DNA from: Steinernema hermaphroditum
Lineage: Eukaryota; Nematoda; Chromadorea; Rhabditida; Steinernematidae
Length of the DNA stretch: 64,000 nucleotides
Assembly (NCBI GenBank): GCA_030435675.1
Contig: CM059624.1
Location: 6,844,769 to 6,908,768 of the forward strand
Direction: 5' to 3'
Position 1 is the first letter of the stretch; every line of letters begins with the position of its first letter. The notes beneath the pieces are model-generated. The model made no database searches, was not told the origin of the DNA, and was given only the letters and a program-made list of their open reading frames with translations. A program made the position numbers and the translations under genes. This document shows positions 25,069 through 36,278 of this stretch, piece after piece.

Positions 25069-25894
25069 TGGCCGAAGACGGAATACTACGTTGAATAGAT
25101 CAAAAGCGACACGAGTGCGTTGTGTGAGGTTTGCAGGAGATCGCGGGTGGAAGTAGAAGATAAAGAGGCGCGGAGAGCTTTGATCTGAATGGAAATGAAG
25201 AGGAAAGAGACGCGAAGTGCTCGCCGATTGAATCCGGACTCGATGCCCAGTCTCGTTTTCGGATTCGTCGGCATCTCATCGTTCCAAATGACGAGGTGTG
25301 TACTTGAAGAGCATATGGTATCCCGATATGATCTGGCAGACCGTTTCTGTAGAAACAACACTTTGCAACCAAAATAAAACTGTTAATTTAAGTATATATT
25401 GGGTCATTTAAGAAGCGCCAGTGAAAAGAGTAACATTCCCCTTTTAACATGCCCATCATATTTTGCACGCAAGTAGTACTACTAATGTGCCAATTTTCAA
25501 ACGCCCACCTTGTTTCAAAGTTATTTTGGCCACGTGGGCGTGTGGAAAACGACTGAAAACAGAGCTGTGACAAATTGAGTGTATCCTGACGGCGGTTACA
25601 AAAGACGATGACCAACGAGAATGACCACTTTTCAAGCAAAAGCCTTGCAGAGTAGCGTTTCCCCTCCTCACTACGTCCCACATTCCGTCTGCATTCCCCT
25701 TCCTCTATCAGAAGACAGTTCGAAAGCTGCGAGCCTCGACCGCATCTCGACGTGCCGGCCTCCATGCGTCCGCCCCGTCTTCCACCTCCGTCACAGTAAT
25801 CGATAGTCGGATCGGGGATCGCCGATTCACTCGCCCCTTCCTCTTTCGTCGTCGTCGCCGTCGCGCTCCTCTACTTCGTCCGAAGGGAGCGGCG

Positions 25895-26840
25895 ATGAAG
25901 GACCACGAGATGCTCAGCGAGGCGATCGCCCACTTCCCCCTGTGCCAGAACTGCAAAGTGCCCCTTTCGGTGTTCGACTCCTTTGAGGACGAACCAAGGA
26001 AGAACCTCCTCGTCCACAAGCCCCTTAAGTGCGACATCTGCGACTGGGAGACGGCGACGCCCATGATCTCCAGCTTCGTTCTCCTCTACAAGCGTGAGAG
26101 GGCATCTGGAGTGCATCCCTGAGAGTCCCTTTAGAGACGTTTCATCTCTACGCCAAGTACTACGCCCAGCTCCGTCTCAAGTGCGCTCACTGCGACAAGA
26201 AGATCATGGTCACCGAGGCCTACTTCTGCGGCGTCTGCGACCCCGCGGCAATTATAGCTAAGGCAAGAAGGTGTTTAGGCCTGCAATGATGGTCTCTTAG
26301 GACGCGCTGTGCGCTCACTGCGCCATTCTGCTGCACCCAGGCGGAGAAGAACACCACATCAAGGCGATCATTGAGACGGACATGCACATGCAGCACCCTG
26401 ACGACTTTCTCAATCTCCAAATTGACTACTTAGAAGAGGTACTCTCATAGTCGGATCCTCGATTTTACCCAAAAGTCCCAAAAGAACTCTCTTTTTAATC
26501 GATCACTTAGGCGGTCCGCACGAACTTCGCCCGTGGTGTGTACCCCGACGTCCCGAAGCTCAGAGAACACCTGCAGAAGATCAGCAAGATCCACGTTCAA
26601 CTCGTAAATGTAAGCGCACTCTAAAGCCGATCTAGTGGAGATCTCTAGGCCGAAATGCTGAAGTTCTCGGGCGTCGACGTTCCCATCCACTTCATCGAGC
26701 TGCCCAGCCTCGAAGCCATCCAATTGCAAGAAAATTCGGTGGAGGAGGTGGCGCGCGAGTTGCATGAGGCTTTGGAAGTCGGCGAGGAGAAGCTGCAGAA
26801 GGCGAAGAAGACAAAGAAGAAGAAGGGAAAAAAGAAGTGA
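25895..26840 (+). CDS. Cys/His-rich zinc-ribbon/B-box-like protein, family member B
   Basis: Five exons: 25895-26093, 26135-26262, 26301-26438, 26511-26609, 26649-26840; about 251 aa. Motifs in order: CQNCKVPL, LKCDICDWE, CAHCDKKI, YFCGVC, and ALCAHCAILLHPGGEEHH, then a helical part and a Lys-rich end (KKTKKKKGKKK). The LHPGGEEH block is nearly the same as in member A (DHPGGEEH). Intron 2 begins AAG|GCAAGA, a GC-AG intron that is needed for the frame. Predicted from family relation only; biochemical role unknown. Confidence 0.75.
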
Positions 26841-26865
26841 CTCTCTCTGCGCTTATTTCTCCTCC

Positions 26866-26871
26866 AATAAA
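26866..26871 (+). terminator. Polyadenylation signal AATAAA of member B
   Basis: AATAAA lies 26 nt past the TGA of the Cys-rich gene B, on the same strand, in a pyrimidine-rich 3' region. Confidence 0.55.
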
Positions 26872-27184
26872 AATGTTTATGAGGGCCGAGTTGAGTGCGT
26901 CGTCCCCGTGAGCGGGCGGGAGTACGGTAGCTCTCAAGCCAGTCGACTCCGTGTCCCTTTGTACCGTCACAACATGCAAATCGGTCGTCGGGGGACGAAG
27001 CGGCGGCGGCCCTTGATCCCTTCGGAGACGACGCCGCAGACGGCGCTGATACGATCGCCGAGTCGAGGGACGAAGAGGGAGGGGGCGCCGGAAAGGGCAG
27101 AGGAAGTGCATCTTCCGCTCGCCCGATCGACTCCGAATCACATTCTCCCGTGCGCAGTCCTGTCCTGCACCTTTGTTACAGGCA

Positions 27185-27850
27185 ATGAAGGAACTCGAGA
27201 TAATAGCGAGCCTCGTCGAGGGATTTCCGAAGTGCGCGACCTGTGGATCGACGATGAGCTGCAAGCTCACGAAGCCATCCGCGGACCTCCGATGCAACCT
27301 TCGCGAGGAAGAGGTCGCCCTCCGGGCCTATGGGTGCGCCGTCAACGGCGTCTTTCACTGCGACTCATGTGATGTGAGCACTGTGTTCTCAACGCTGTAC
27401 TGCGATCTAGCGAAATGCAGGTTCACTATTGAAGTAGCTTACCTTAGAGATCCTTCAGATGCTGCGGAAGTGTATAAACAATTCTACAGTAAGCTGACGA
27501 TTCCGTGCGCAGAGTGCAAAGGCTTTCTGTATCCCGATAACGTTTTCTGCTGCCAACTCTGCAAGAATTTGGAGGTGGCTGCACTGACTCCATTTCACTC
27601 TGTAAGGGCCCTTCAGGAGATGTTGTGTGCTCGATGCGCAGTGGAGAAGCACAAAGGCGTCGGCCACTTCCTCTCTGCCATTAGCGAAGAAAACGCGCTG
27701 AAGCATCAGAAGAAGAGAGAGAAGCGAAGAACGATAGCCATCTATCGTATCGACGGAGATGCAAGTGGAACTTCCACTCCGAGCAAAGAGATCATCCTTC
27801 TGAAGCCGTCCAACGTCCGCACCACCGACCATTCAGAACACAAACCGTAA
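27185..27850 (+). CDS. Cys/His-rich zinc-ribbon/B-box-like protein, family member C
   Basis: A single uninterrupted frame of about 221 aa from the ATG at 27185, which follows a TTACAG acceptor (CAG|GCA-ATG, like member A). Motifs: CATCGSTM, FHCDSCD, IPCAECKGF, FCCQLCK and MLCARCAVEKHKGVGH. It lacks the Lys-rich tail of A and B. Members A and B have introns while C has none in this model. It starts 344 nt after B on the same strand, so an operon with trans-splicing is possible. Its stop lies 30 nt from that of the opposing pseudokinase gene. Confidence 0.7.
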   Translation: MKELEIIASLVEGFPKCATCGSTMSCKLTKPSADLRCNLREEEVALRAYGCAVNGVFHCDSCDVSTVFSTLYCDLAKCRFTIEVAYLRDPSDAAEVYKQFYSKLTIPCAECKGFLYPDNVFCCQLCKNLEVAALTPFHSVRALQEMLCARCAVEKHKGVGHFLSAISEENALKHQKKREKRRTIAIYRIDGDASGTSTPSKEIILLKPSNVRTTDHSEHKP

Positions 27851-27880
27851 GTGCACACTCGACTTTACTTATCGAAACAA

Positions 27881-29135
27881 TCAAATATCCAGGTAGTGGG
27901 GCAATTTGAATTTCCCCTCGGGATCCTTCCGCTTCAGCGCCTTCTCGAATTGCTTCAGGATTTCTCGGTGATCTACCTGCATCGTCCCTAACGTCAGCAT
28001 CATTGTTCTGTAACATGTCCATCACTGCCAGAGCTATGACCTGCAGCTCGATAAAGTACCTGTACACCGAGCGGACCTCTCTCGGAAGTCTTCTGAATTC
28101 GTTGGTCGCGTGAAACTCCCCCTTCAGTTCGCGTATCTTCGAAGTGGAGTAGAGAGAACGCCATGGTAATCTTAAAGAGCTTGCATTTATTAATGCGCTG
28201 ACATCGATGGACTCACTTTCCGGTGATCAGCTCCGTCACCATGTAGACGACGGACACGATGTCGTCGCAGGGACCGGCTTCCCGGCCCTGGTGTACTCGA
28301 ATGGAGCTGTAGCGCTGCGTGCCGACGAAAGGGACGAAGACTCGGGGCCTGAAACGTATTGTTAAACGCTGGAGCTTCGAATGTACAGGATCTACTTGGC
28401 TGGCCACGGCATGGTGAGACTCAGATCGGTGATGAGCATTCGGTTGCGGAGGTTGTGTATGCTGATCGGATTGAGGTAACTGAAGCTGAACGGACTGACG
28501 AGACGATGGACAAAGCCGCCACGGTGTAGGGCGGCGAGGGCGCGGATGCAGCCGATTCCGACGATCAGGGCCAATTCGACAGGCAATCCTCTGTAAAGAA
28601 TGAATAGAGACGAAGAACACGAAAAGGGTTACCCGTTCTCTGAGATGCTCAGTAAGGTGGAGAGAAGACTGCCTCCGTGCTGGACGATAGCAACGGGCCG
28701 TTCGGGCCACTCGGGATCTCGCTCCAGCTGCTGGTCGCCGCCTGTTCCAAACACGAGCTGCAAATGTAAAACTGACTGTAGTAGAGACGCTTCACTTACC
28801 GTATTGATCTTACCGGTCATGGCGAGTTTGGGGAAGTGTTCCGATCGTCCACAGACAGCGTCCAGGGCGCGGATCGTGCGGTGGAGCGCGCAGTCCGTCC
28901 GCTTCTGAACCACATTCGGTCGCGGGACGAGCAGATAGGCCGGCTGAAACCAGTCATCAGAATGGAAAAGAGCCGAGGGACTCACCTGCAAAGGGAACTG
29001 TTCGTCGAAGACGTGGTACTGCATATATTCGCGCTCGATGGGATCGTCGAAGGGCGCAGCGACGACCCAGCGCTGATCGAAAACCCCGCAGAGGTTGAAG
29101 GGGACCTCCTCGATTTCGCCGTAGAAGTCGGCCAT
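27881..29135 (-). CDS. CK1/TTBK-family pseudokinase
   Basis: Seven exons with consistent phases: 29135-28986, 28943-28800, 28757-28633, 28590-28396, 28348-28217, 28170-28041, 27976-27881; about 323 aa. The fold is recognisable from ALIVGIGCIRALAALHRGGF (helix before the catalytic loop), VPFVGTQRYSSIRVHQGRE (activation/P+1 region), DDIVSVVYMVTELITGKLPW and the C-terminal LKQFEKALK. Key residues are lost: the HRD catalytic Asp is replaced (FVHRLVSPFS), the DFG motif reads TDLSL, no glycine-rich loop is visible and no clear VAIK lysine. Such proteins are expected to bind partners rather than phosphorylate. CK1-type kinases are greatly expanded in nematodes. Some N-terminal residues may be missing. 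Confidence 0.7.
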
Positions 29136-29620
29136 TTCGATCACTCCACTTCGCGCAAGCGTCTGTCAATGATTTCACTCGGAGGAACACAGAAGTCCCG
29201 ACCGACTCAACACTGGGAACTGACTCAAAATGGCCATCCAGACGCGAAGAGAGCTTATATGTACTTAGTATAGACTCAGACGATCGCCGGGAGTGGGAAA
29301 CATGTGAGCGCTCGACCTGAGTGGCAGGATCACCGGAAAGTTCTCACGTTCGAGTCGGTAGATTTTCGAAAATTTCGAATAAGGCTGCTTTTTGGAAACT
29401 CGCGCGATTTTCGTAGTTCGCTCCGTCCACCCACATCTCCCACGTAGTCATCTTTTTTTACTCGAGTCTCTAAGGGAAAGTCCTTGTTTAGTCGGCGTTC
29501 CTTAAGGAGTTCAAAGACGATATGGTGTTCCCCGCAGTGATAGAGAGCTGCTATCATCGGGACGGTCTGCCCCTGGTGGTCGTTCTCTGGTGTTTTGTCT
29601 TCCTTTATGTGTACAGAGAG
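29136..29620. other. Spacer between pseudokinase and sulp copy 1
   Basis: No coding signal seen. The stretch separates the pseudokinase 5' end from the 3' end of the transporter, so it holds the promoter of the former and the terminator of the latter; no clear element was found. Confidence 0.4.
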
Positions 29621-32089
29621 TCACAAGTTGCCATTATCTCCTATTCCGGCGATCGCCACTGCGTCCCGGATGGTTGGGAAGAAGTTCGACTTCGGGACGG
29701 CGCCGTAGAATCCACTCGCCTCGAACAGTTCTCTGACGGGCGCTGCAACGTCTCCGTCGAACGGATTCCCATCTCGGCACTCACCTTTGGTGGCGGCGAA
29801 GGAGACGACGACGTCCCTCTCCTTCATCTCCAGGAAGACCTCCTTGAGCACGTTTACCCCCATGCAGTCGATGGAAGTGAAGCCTGAACAGTCGATGACG
29901 AGGTGCAGGGGGCCGCGAGCAGCCCTGTCCAGAGCCTGCTTATCGCATTCCACAGAACGCACAAGGTCCAGAGAACCCTCGGACCTCCACTCGTCGGTCG
30001 CCTTGGCGATGGTGCTCTTGAACCTCTCGACGTTGACGAACAGAAGCGGAGAGTCGAAGCGGAACACGCAGATGTCCTAAAGGCTCTCTCTACTCAGGGC
30101 GGCACAAAGATCGCTGAATACGTCGAAGAACTGGACCTCCTTGTAGCGTTCGCAGTCGCGGAACTGATCAGTCGAGTCGATGTGTCCGAGGATGTGCCAT
30201 CGGGGCCTATATCTCTCTCATTTAATGCTGCAGAATACGGTGACTTTACCACTGCGTCCTCATGACCGTCGTGAAGAGGGCGTAGATGATGCCGGCCGCG
30301 AGTCCCGGAATCACGTCCCAGGCTACCGTAACTACGAAACTGACGACCCAGATGCTGAAGTCCATTTTGGACAGCTTCCAGAGCTGCGGGAGGGCGGACA
30401 GCTTCATGAACATTCCTTTGAGAGCCACTATGATGATGGCGGAGAGGACGCACTGAAGGGGACGTTTCCTGGCGGACATGCACGGACCCTTACCATCGGG
30501 AGAGCGTCCAGCCATTGTCCCAAGTAGGCGATCATCGCGACGAGAAGGAGACTCGAGAAAGCGGTGGAGACGAGAGTCCTCGAGCCGACCTCCACGTTCA
30601 CCATCGAGCGTCCGAGGGCCGTGGAGGCGGGATAGACCGGGAAGAATCCCGAGGCAATCGACGAGAAGCCGATGGCGTAGAGCTCCTGAGTGGACGTAGA
30701 GGAGGGTAGGGGTGGGGAGGAGACCCACTTGGCGAGCATCCACTTCGTACTTCAGCTTCTTGGCGAACATCTTGGCGAGGGAGATGTGGACGGCGACGAT
30801 GACGGCGGCGATGCCGAAGGCGTGCACGATGAGGGACGGGATGAGGGAGAAGTGGGGCAGCTGGGGGGAGGGGAATCTAGAGGAGGCTGCCTGTGGGGGG
30901 AGGACTGAACGTACCCCGTGGGAATATGGTCGACTATCTGGATGTCGAGGTTGTGGTTGAGGTTGCAGACGTATGAGATCACAGTGGATATTATCACCTG
31001 AAAGAATCTTGGCTGTAATGGGACCCAAAATATGGATGTAAACTAACCAAGAGGAGCTCGAAGGGGATCGGGACGGGCGACCGAAAACGGCTCTTCACGA
31101 AAGGATTCACGAACTCCTTCCCGAAGATCAGGAAGGCCATCGAGGCGATCGAGATTCCGAAGGCGTACCAGTTGGTTCTCTCGATGTTCGCTAGGATATC
31201 GTATGTTCTCTAAAGTGACTAGTCCCAGAGCGGCAAGGACTGAAGTCTTACCAGGAATACCATCGCGTAGTTTTCGGTCCTTTCAGGGAGGTCCTTGATG
31301 TCGAAGACGTCCTTGAGCTGGGCCACCAGAACCTGAAAGGCGGCGGCCGTCGTGAATCCGGCGACGAGCTGGTCGGAGAAGTAGGTGGCGATGAAGTCGA
31401 GGCGGAGGAAGGCCATCAGGAACTGAAGGGCCTACTTGGAGGGAAAGAAGCACGTCGCCCTACCTGTATGATTCCGATGCAGAGAGTGAGGGTGGAAGTG
31501 ATCATGATGGGTGTCACTCCTTCCTCTGGGGATAATGTAGCTGTGAGATTCGTGAAGGAAGCGGGTGTGGAGTAGACTCCGTGAGTCTTCATGAGTGTGG
31601 TTACCGCGAGTCCCGTCATGAGACTGACGACGGCGAAGGAGCCTATGGAGTTGTGTCGGGAGGTGCCAAAGGCCATGTAGAAGAGCGGAGGGAAGAAGGA
31701 GGTGTAGAGTCCGACGACGGGGTGCACGTGGCTCAGCACGGCATAAGCGATGCCTGGAGTCGAAAAATGAACAAGGATGGAAGGGGACGCCTGCCTTGGG
31801 GGACGTGCATGATGCCTACGGTGAGGCCTCCGATGATGTCGTGCATGAGGTCCTGGCGGAAGTCGTACTTCGGGAGCCATCGGACGATCGGAAAGAAGGA
31901 CAAGAAGGTGGCAAGGAAGGCGCGAAGCGAGGAGAAAGGGGAGTAGTAGGTGCTGAGGGTCTTCTTCGTCCTCCTCAGCAGTTCGTCCTCCTGCTCGGGT
32001 CGCGAGTAGCCGAACTCCGAGTCGAACTCCTCCTGGTTCATCGGAACGCGGTTGGGTAAGAGAGTGTGATGGGAAGGACGTCTGGTCAT
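29621..32089 (-). CDS. SLC26-family anion transporter (sulp), complete copy 1
   Basis: Eleven exons in phase: 32089-31795, 31753-31464, 31431-31252, 31209-31048, 30997-30915, 30876-30729, 30685-30494, 30452-30250, 30206-30122, 30076-29785, 29742-29621; about 683 aa, a normal SLC26 length. The signature [15 protein letters not shown] and [10 protein letters not shown] mark the first membrane helices, [10 protein letters not shown] and [11 protein letters not shown] lie in the core, and the C-terminal STAS domain contains [15 protein letters not shown] and [16 protein letters not shown]. These proteins exchange sulfate, chloride, bicarbonate or related anions at the plasma membrane; the substrate cannot be read here. 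Intron 1 is GC-AG (CAAG|gcaggc) in both copies. The last intron is 42 nt, so reading through it would stay in frame. It is divergent to bbs-2. Confidence 0.88.
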
Positions 32090-32146
32090 GGTGGAATTCA
32101 ATAATCCTTAATATAAACAATCAGAGACCAAAGAACAGAGTGCAGG

Positions 32147-32238
32147 CTTATCAGGAGGGCCTTCTTGAAGCCTTCGGCCCGCCAAGGCGCTGCACGGCCT
32201 TAGCGGGTCGAAAGCTTCAAGAAGGCCTTCCTGATAAG
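32147..32238. repeat. Long hairpin, 42-bp arms, 58 bp upstream of sulp copy 1
   Basis: The arm 32147-32188 pairs with 32197-32238 at 38 of 42 positions, plus two G-U pairs on RNA, around an 8-nt loop. The arms begin CTTATCAGG and end CCTGATAAG. The element lies between the divergent sulp and bbs-2 genes. It has a counterpart at 47877-47968 in copy 2. It could be a foldback element, a small-RNA precursor or a regulatory cruciform. Confidence 0.85.
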
Positions 32239-33614
32239 AAGTGTAGTTTGAGGTGCAACGCGCAAAAATCGCTTCCAAGAAGGTGTCATACAATAGGATG
32301 CAATAGCAAAAGAACATGAGTGAAAGAGATAAAGTAATCGATGACTGTTAATCGAACTTAAAAGACTGTGATTGACCCTTGTACTATGGCTTACGAACGT
32401 TCTTCTCCGGGAAGTAAAAGGTTCAGGAACTTCCTTGCAACGTCCTCCGACGTTTCTACCTTTGAAGCCGCATGTCTACAGCACCCTCAGCCTTCTTTAA
32501 ATTTTCTTCGGTACCTTGATTTGCAGAAATCTCGATTATTCAGTGCTTTACAACTGCAATACGTGCAGCGAAACTGACCAGTTGATTTTCATCTAAACGC
32601 AGAAAACTCTCCTGACCCAGACGGATTTTGAATTTTCTGTGACTCTTCCCTCTTCTAAACAAATGGGCGTAATCGACTATTCGAGAAATCTCTACAGAGA
32701 GCCGAGTGGCAAGCGATCCGAGAGACACCGAGGATCGATCAATAAACCAGGACTCAATCAAAGGACTTGAAATTTTAAGACCATTCGGAATTTTTGAAAT
32801 CGGTCCAGCAACACACAATGTCCTCTCCTAAAAATCAAGTTCACATACGATACAACAGTGGCCGGATAGCGGCACATTGGAACAGTTACGTCCTTGATCA
32901 TTTCAAGAGCCCTACTTATATCAGCTGGTGATCCTTCCTGGGAACATAGCAGGAATGAACAGATATAATATTGCCGTCCCTTGGTCATAGGCGGTGAAGC
33001 GAACTGAACTGAACCACATGAGCCAAAACGAGCCGGCTTCGCTGGCGAGAGGACACGTTCTATCTTTGAAAACATGAAATTCGTGCTCATCACAAAATTT
33101 CTAATAAGTATTTTTAAGCTACAGTAGTCCGAAACACTAGCGAAGCTCATCAATCAATCAATTCAATCGGGTTAATCAGCTTGGTCAGTCAATTCAAAAG
33201 TTTTTTTCTCGCCTCAAAAAGCACGAACAGGATGGATTCTGCCTTTTAAATGTGCGTGAACGCCCTTAAGTTCCTTATTGTCACCGTTATCTTTGTAAGC
33301 TTTACGCTTTGGCCAGGGCCACCCACATCTTCCGGTATGCAGTGACCTCGCAACGTCATAAGTCAGAAGTTCAGAAATGAAGAGCTGTAAGTGATGTTCG
33401 GTGCAAGAAGATAGCGAAGAGGAAGGGCTGAGCTGTCACCAAAATGTGATGTTTGGCAAGAAACTCTCTGTGAATCGAAGGTGCCTGATGAACTGCTTCT
33501 TTACCTGCGATTAAGACACAAAAGCGGCACTTTCCTTCAGCTTATGACTGTTCCTTCCTATTGATATTATGTGATTTTCGATTTTCGAGTGAACGCCGAT
33601 CGATTCTTCTCCAG

Positions 33615-33628
33615 GTCCCCATGGCAAC
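33615..33628 (+). promoter_or_regulatory. X-box (RFX/DAF-19 site) of bbs-2 copy 1
   Basis: GTCCCCATGGCAAC fits the X-box consensus GTYNCCATRRYAAC bound by RFX factors such as DAF-19, which drives ciliary genes in nematodes. It lies 60 bp before the bbs-2 ATG, the distance typical of worm BBS promoters. Confidence 0.85.
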
Positions 33629-33687
33629 GCGTCCCAGCTGTCACCACCTCGCGCAGCTCTCCTCATTTCCAGCTTCCAGCGGCCAAG

Positions 33688-36255
33688 ATGATGGCCGAAG
33701 AAAGGTAATCCTCCCTCTCCTTCCATCGCTAGCGACAGATTCAGAACGGAATTCGACATCTCCGAAGTGCAGTCGGCGCCCTTCGGCCACCGTATCAATC
33801 CGAGATGCGTGACCAAGGGCCAGGTGGACGAACGCCCCGCCGGACTCATCGCCGGCACCGCCACCCACAAAGTCGTGTCCAATCGCACTGGTGAGTCCTC
33901 GTGGGGGGTCGGAACAAGAGAAACTCTTGAGACATGGTGCTGAACGTGAACGAGGCGATTAGATGCGTGGCGACGGCCAGGATCAACACACCCTACGACA
34001 TTTTGATCGTCGGAACGACGTCCCAAGTCATGGCCTACGACGTGCACAACAACACGACACTCTTCCAGAAGGACGTTCCCGACGGAGTCAACTGTATTGT
34101 GGTGAGATTACTGTACAGAATTATGTCGACTAGAAGCATCTTCCTAGGTGGGAAAGTACTCGAACATCGACGACCCTCTCATCATTTGCGGAGGCAACTA
34201 CGCCATCTGGGGACTGGACATCACCGGAAAGGACCGCTTCTGGACGGTCACCGGAGACAACGTTCACGCCCTGGATCTGTGCGACTTCGACGACGACCAG
34301 GAGAACGAGGTACTTGAAGAGCGTCATCTCATTCTTACCGCTGTTCAGCTTCTCATCGGATCGGACAGCTTCGACATCCGCGTCTTCAAAGGCGACCAGA
34401 TGTTCGTGGAGATCTCTGAGACCGACAGCGTCGTCTGCTTGAGGACGATAGGGAACGGCAACTTCGGCTACGCCCTCAAGAGCGGCAGTCTCGGGGTGTA
34501 CAAGTACATGAAGAGGGGCTGGAAGGTGAAGACGAAGAGCTCCGTCTTCCAGCTGGAAGTGACGAGAAACGGAGAGGCGATGCTCTGTGGCTGGACGACC
34601 GGAAAGGTACACCCCTGTCCTCTTCGTGGATGAACTCAGAGTTGCAGATAGAAGTGAGGGACGTGAAGACGGGGAATCTTCTGGCGAAGACGAGCACCAA
34701 CTTCGAGATCTCGGGCCTCCTGCTCACCCAGGAGAGCGAGGAGGCGCTCGTGCCTCTGGAGTTCGCGACGGTCTCCTCCAACGGACACGTCTCCCAGATG
34801 ACCATGGACAAGTCGAACAAGCAGAAAGACGAGAGGGCAGCCGAGTTGCACGACTTTGGAGTGCGCAAGCATCAGATCTTGGTCGGGGACCCCGATGCTT
34901 TTGGGTTACCGTAGACGATGTTTAGGTGGAGCTGAAGAACTACGAACAAACAACAGGACACGAACAGGACAGCGAACCCCAGATAGATGTAGGCGAGCAC
35001 GGCCCTGTCCAGAAGATGTGGGCGCATTCAGGTGAATTCTGTGGTGAACACAGAGACGGCGATCAACACGGACTACTCGCCGCCTGTGTTCCAACTTCAG
35101 CAGTCGGTGATGCCCGAGACCTCCGTGATCAGGATGGTTATCTTGAGCGGAGAGTCGATATTCCCTTCGGAAGCCCACATCATGTAGGGTTCCCTCAAAC
35201 ATCTAGAGTATTCATACAGTATTCAGACATCCCAACAGCAACTTCTCGAGCATGATGAACATCGACCTGATGCCAGAGAAGGACGTGGCCGTGAATTTGA
35301 ACATCAAAACCGTCGTTGGATTCCCGAATAGGTAACGACGATGACTCTGATCAGTCGAGCGCCTCCTTTCAGCACACAGTTCCACGTCTTCGAAGCCGAA
35401 GCATATCTCCCGAGGTTTTCGATGTACGCTCCCTGCGACGACAAACTGCCCGATCCTCAGGGAAGAGTCGAATTCCTTCTGAAAGAGAAACCGGAAAAGA
35501 TCTCGCTGTGGATCCAGGAGAACTTTCTGCACCACGAAGGCGTCCAGGTGGAGAACGAAGAACTGAACGTACGCTTCTTCGACATCAGGAAGAGCGCCGT
35601 ATTGAAGATCCACATGAACAAGGAGGGAAAGGTGGGCTGGGAAATGCTTCTTCTCTTGTCCTATCGCCCACTGCAGGTCGAAATCATGACTGACGACTTC
35701 GAGCTCGCCGGGAACCTGATCCAGGCGATTTCGGAGACTCTCCAGCTGGACGTCCTCAGGAGCAAAGCGGAGTTTCCAGCCGTGGCCGAGGAGATCGGAG
35801 AAATCGCCGCAATGGTACTGCCTTGTGGCAAGCTAAAGGACGACTTTTCTCTAGCTTCACGACCTGTACACGATCAACGAGAAGTTGTCGACCGAATGGG
35901 CCGAAAAGAGTTCCATCGTGAGGCAGTGCGTGCTCCGCTCGGAGGATTACCTCATGACCAACCAGATCAAGTTGGCGCGGAAGCACTACGTGAAGCTGAT
36001 GCAGCTGAACGACGCGATGGTCGTCGACTGGACGGTAAGGCGGAGCAACAAGGAGCGACTCTGGGCGATGCTGCGACAGCTCCACAAGATCATGGACAAG
36101 AGCGCCAGGCTCAGAGGTCAGGCTCAGTCAGGGACGCTCTAAAGAATCTCGATTTAGTGGGAGAACCGGCGACGCAACTCATCGCCGCCTGCAGAGAAGC
36201 TCTTCGGAACCAGAATTTCGCCGTTCTTCCGAAAATTCTACTTCACGGTGTTTGA
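33688..36255 (+). CDS. bbs-2: BBS2, BBSome subunit, complete copy 1
   Basis: Thirteen exons: 33688-33704, 33733-33890, 33932-34101, 34148-34309, 34349-34606, 34648-34881, 34926-34988, 35032-35183, 35227-35331, 35373-35631, 35677-35814, 35855-36116, 36158-36255; about 691 aa against 721 in human BBS2. The N-terminal beta-propeller contains YDILIVGTTSQVMAYDVHNN, DRFWTVTGDNV and SDSFDIRVFKGDQ. Later conserved stretches are QILVELKNYEQ, SESIFPSEAHI-like GESIFPSEAHI, STQFHVFEAEAYLPRFSMY and the end RLRVGEPATQLIAACREAL. BBS2 is part of the BBSome coat that moves membrane cargo in cilia. The first intron is only 28 nt. An X-box precedes it and AATAAA follows the stop by 17 nt. Confidence 0.92.
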
Positions 36256-36272
36256 AATGGAAATATTTCAAA

Positions 36273-36278
36273 AATAAA
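36273..36278 (+). terminator. Polyadenylation signal AATAAA of bbs-2 copy 1
   Basis: AATAAA 17 nt past the TGA; conserved at 51851-51856 in the second copy. Confidence 0.65.

Noticed and set aside
30246..31028. A 260-codon minus-strand frame across the sulp gene
   Set aside because: It runs through introns in the wrong frame; the spliced exon model gives a continuous SLC26 protein, so this is a shadow.
33611..33704. ATG at 33621 (MATRPSCHHLAQ) as the bbs-2 start
   Set aside because: That frame does not join exon 2 in phase; the ATG pair at 33688 does. The upstream ATG is part of the X-box.
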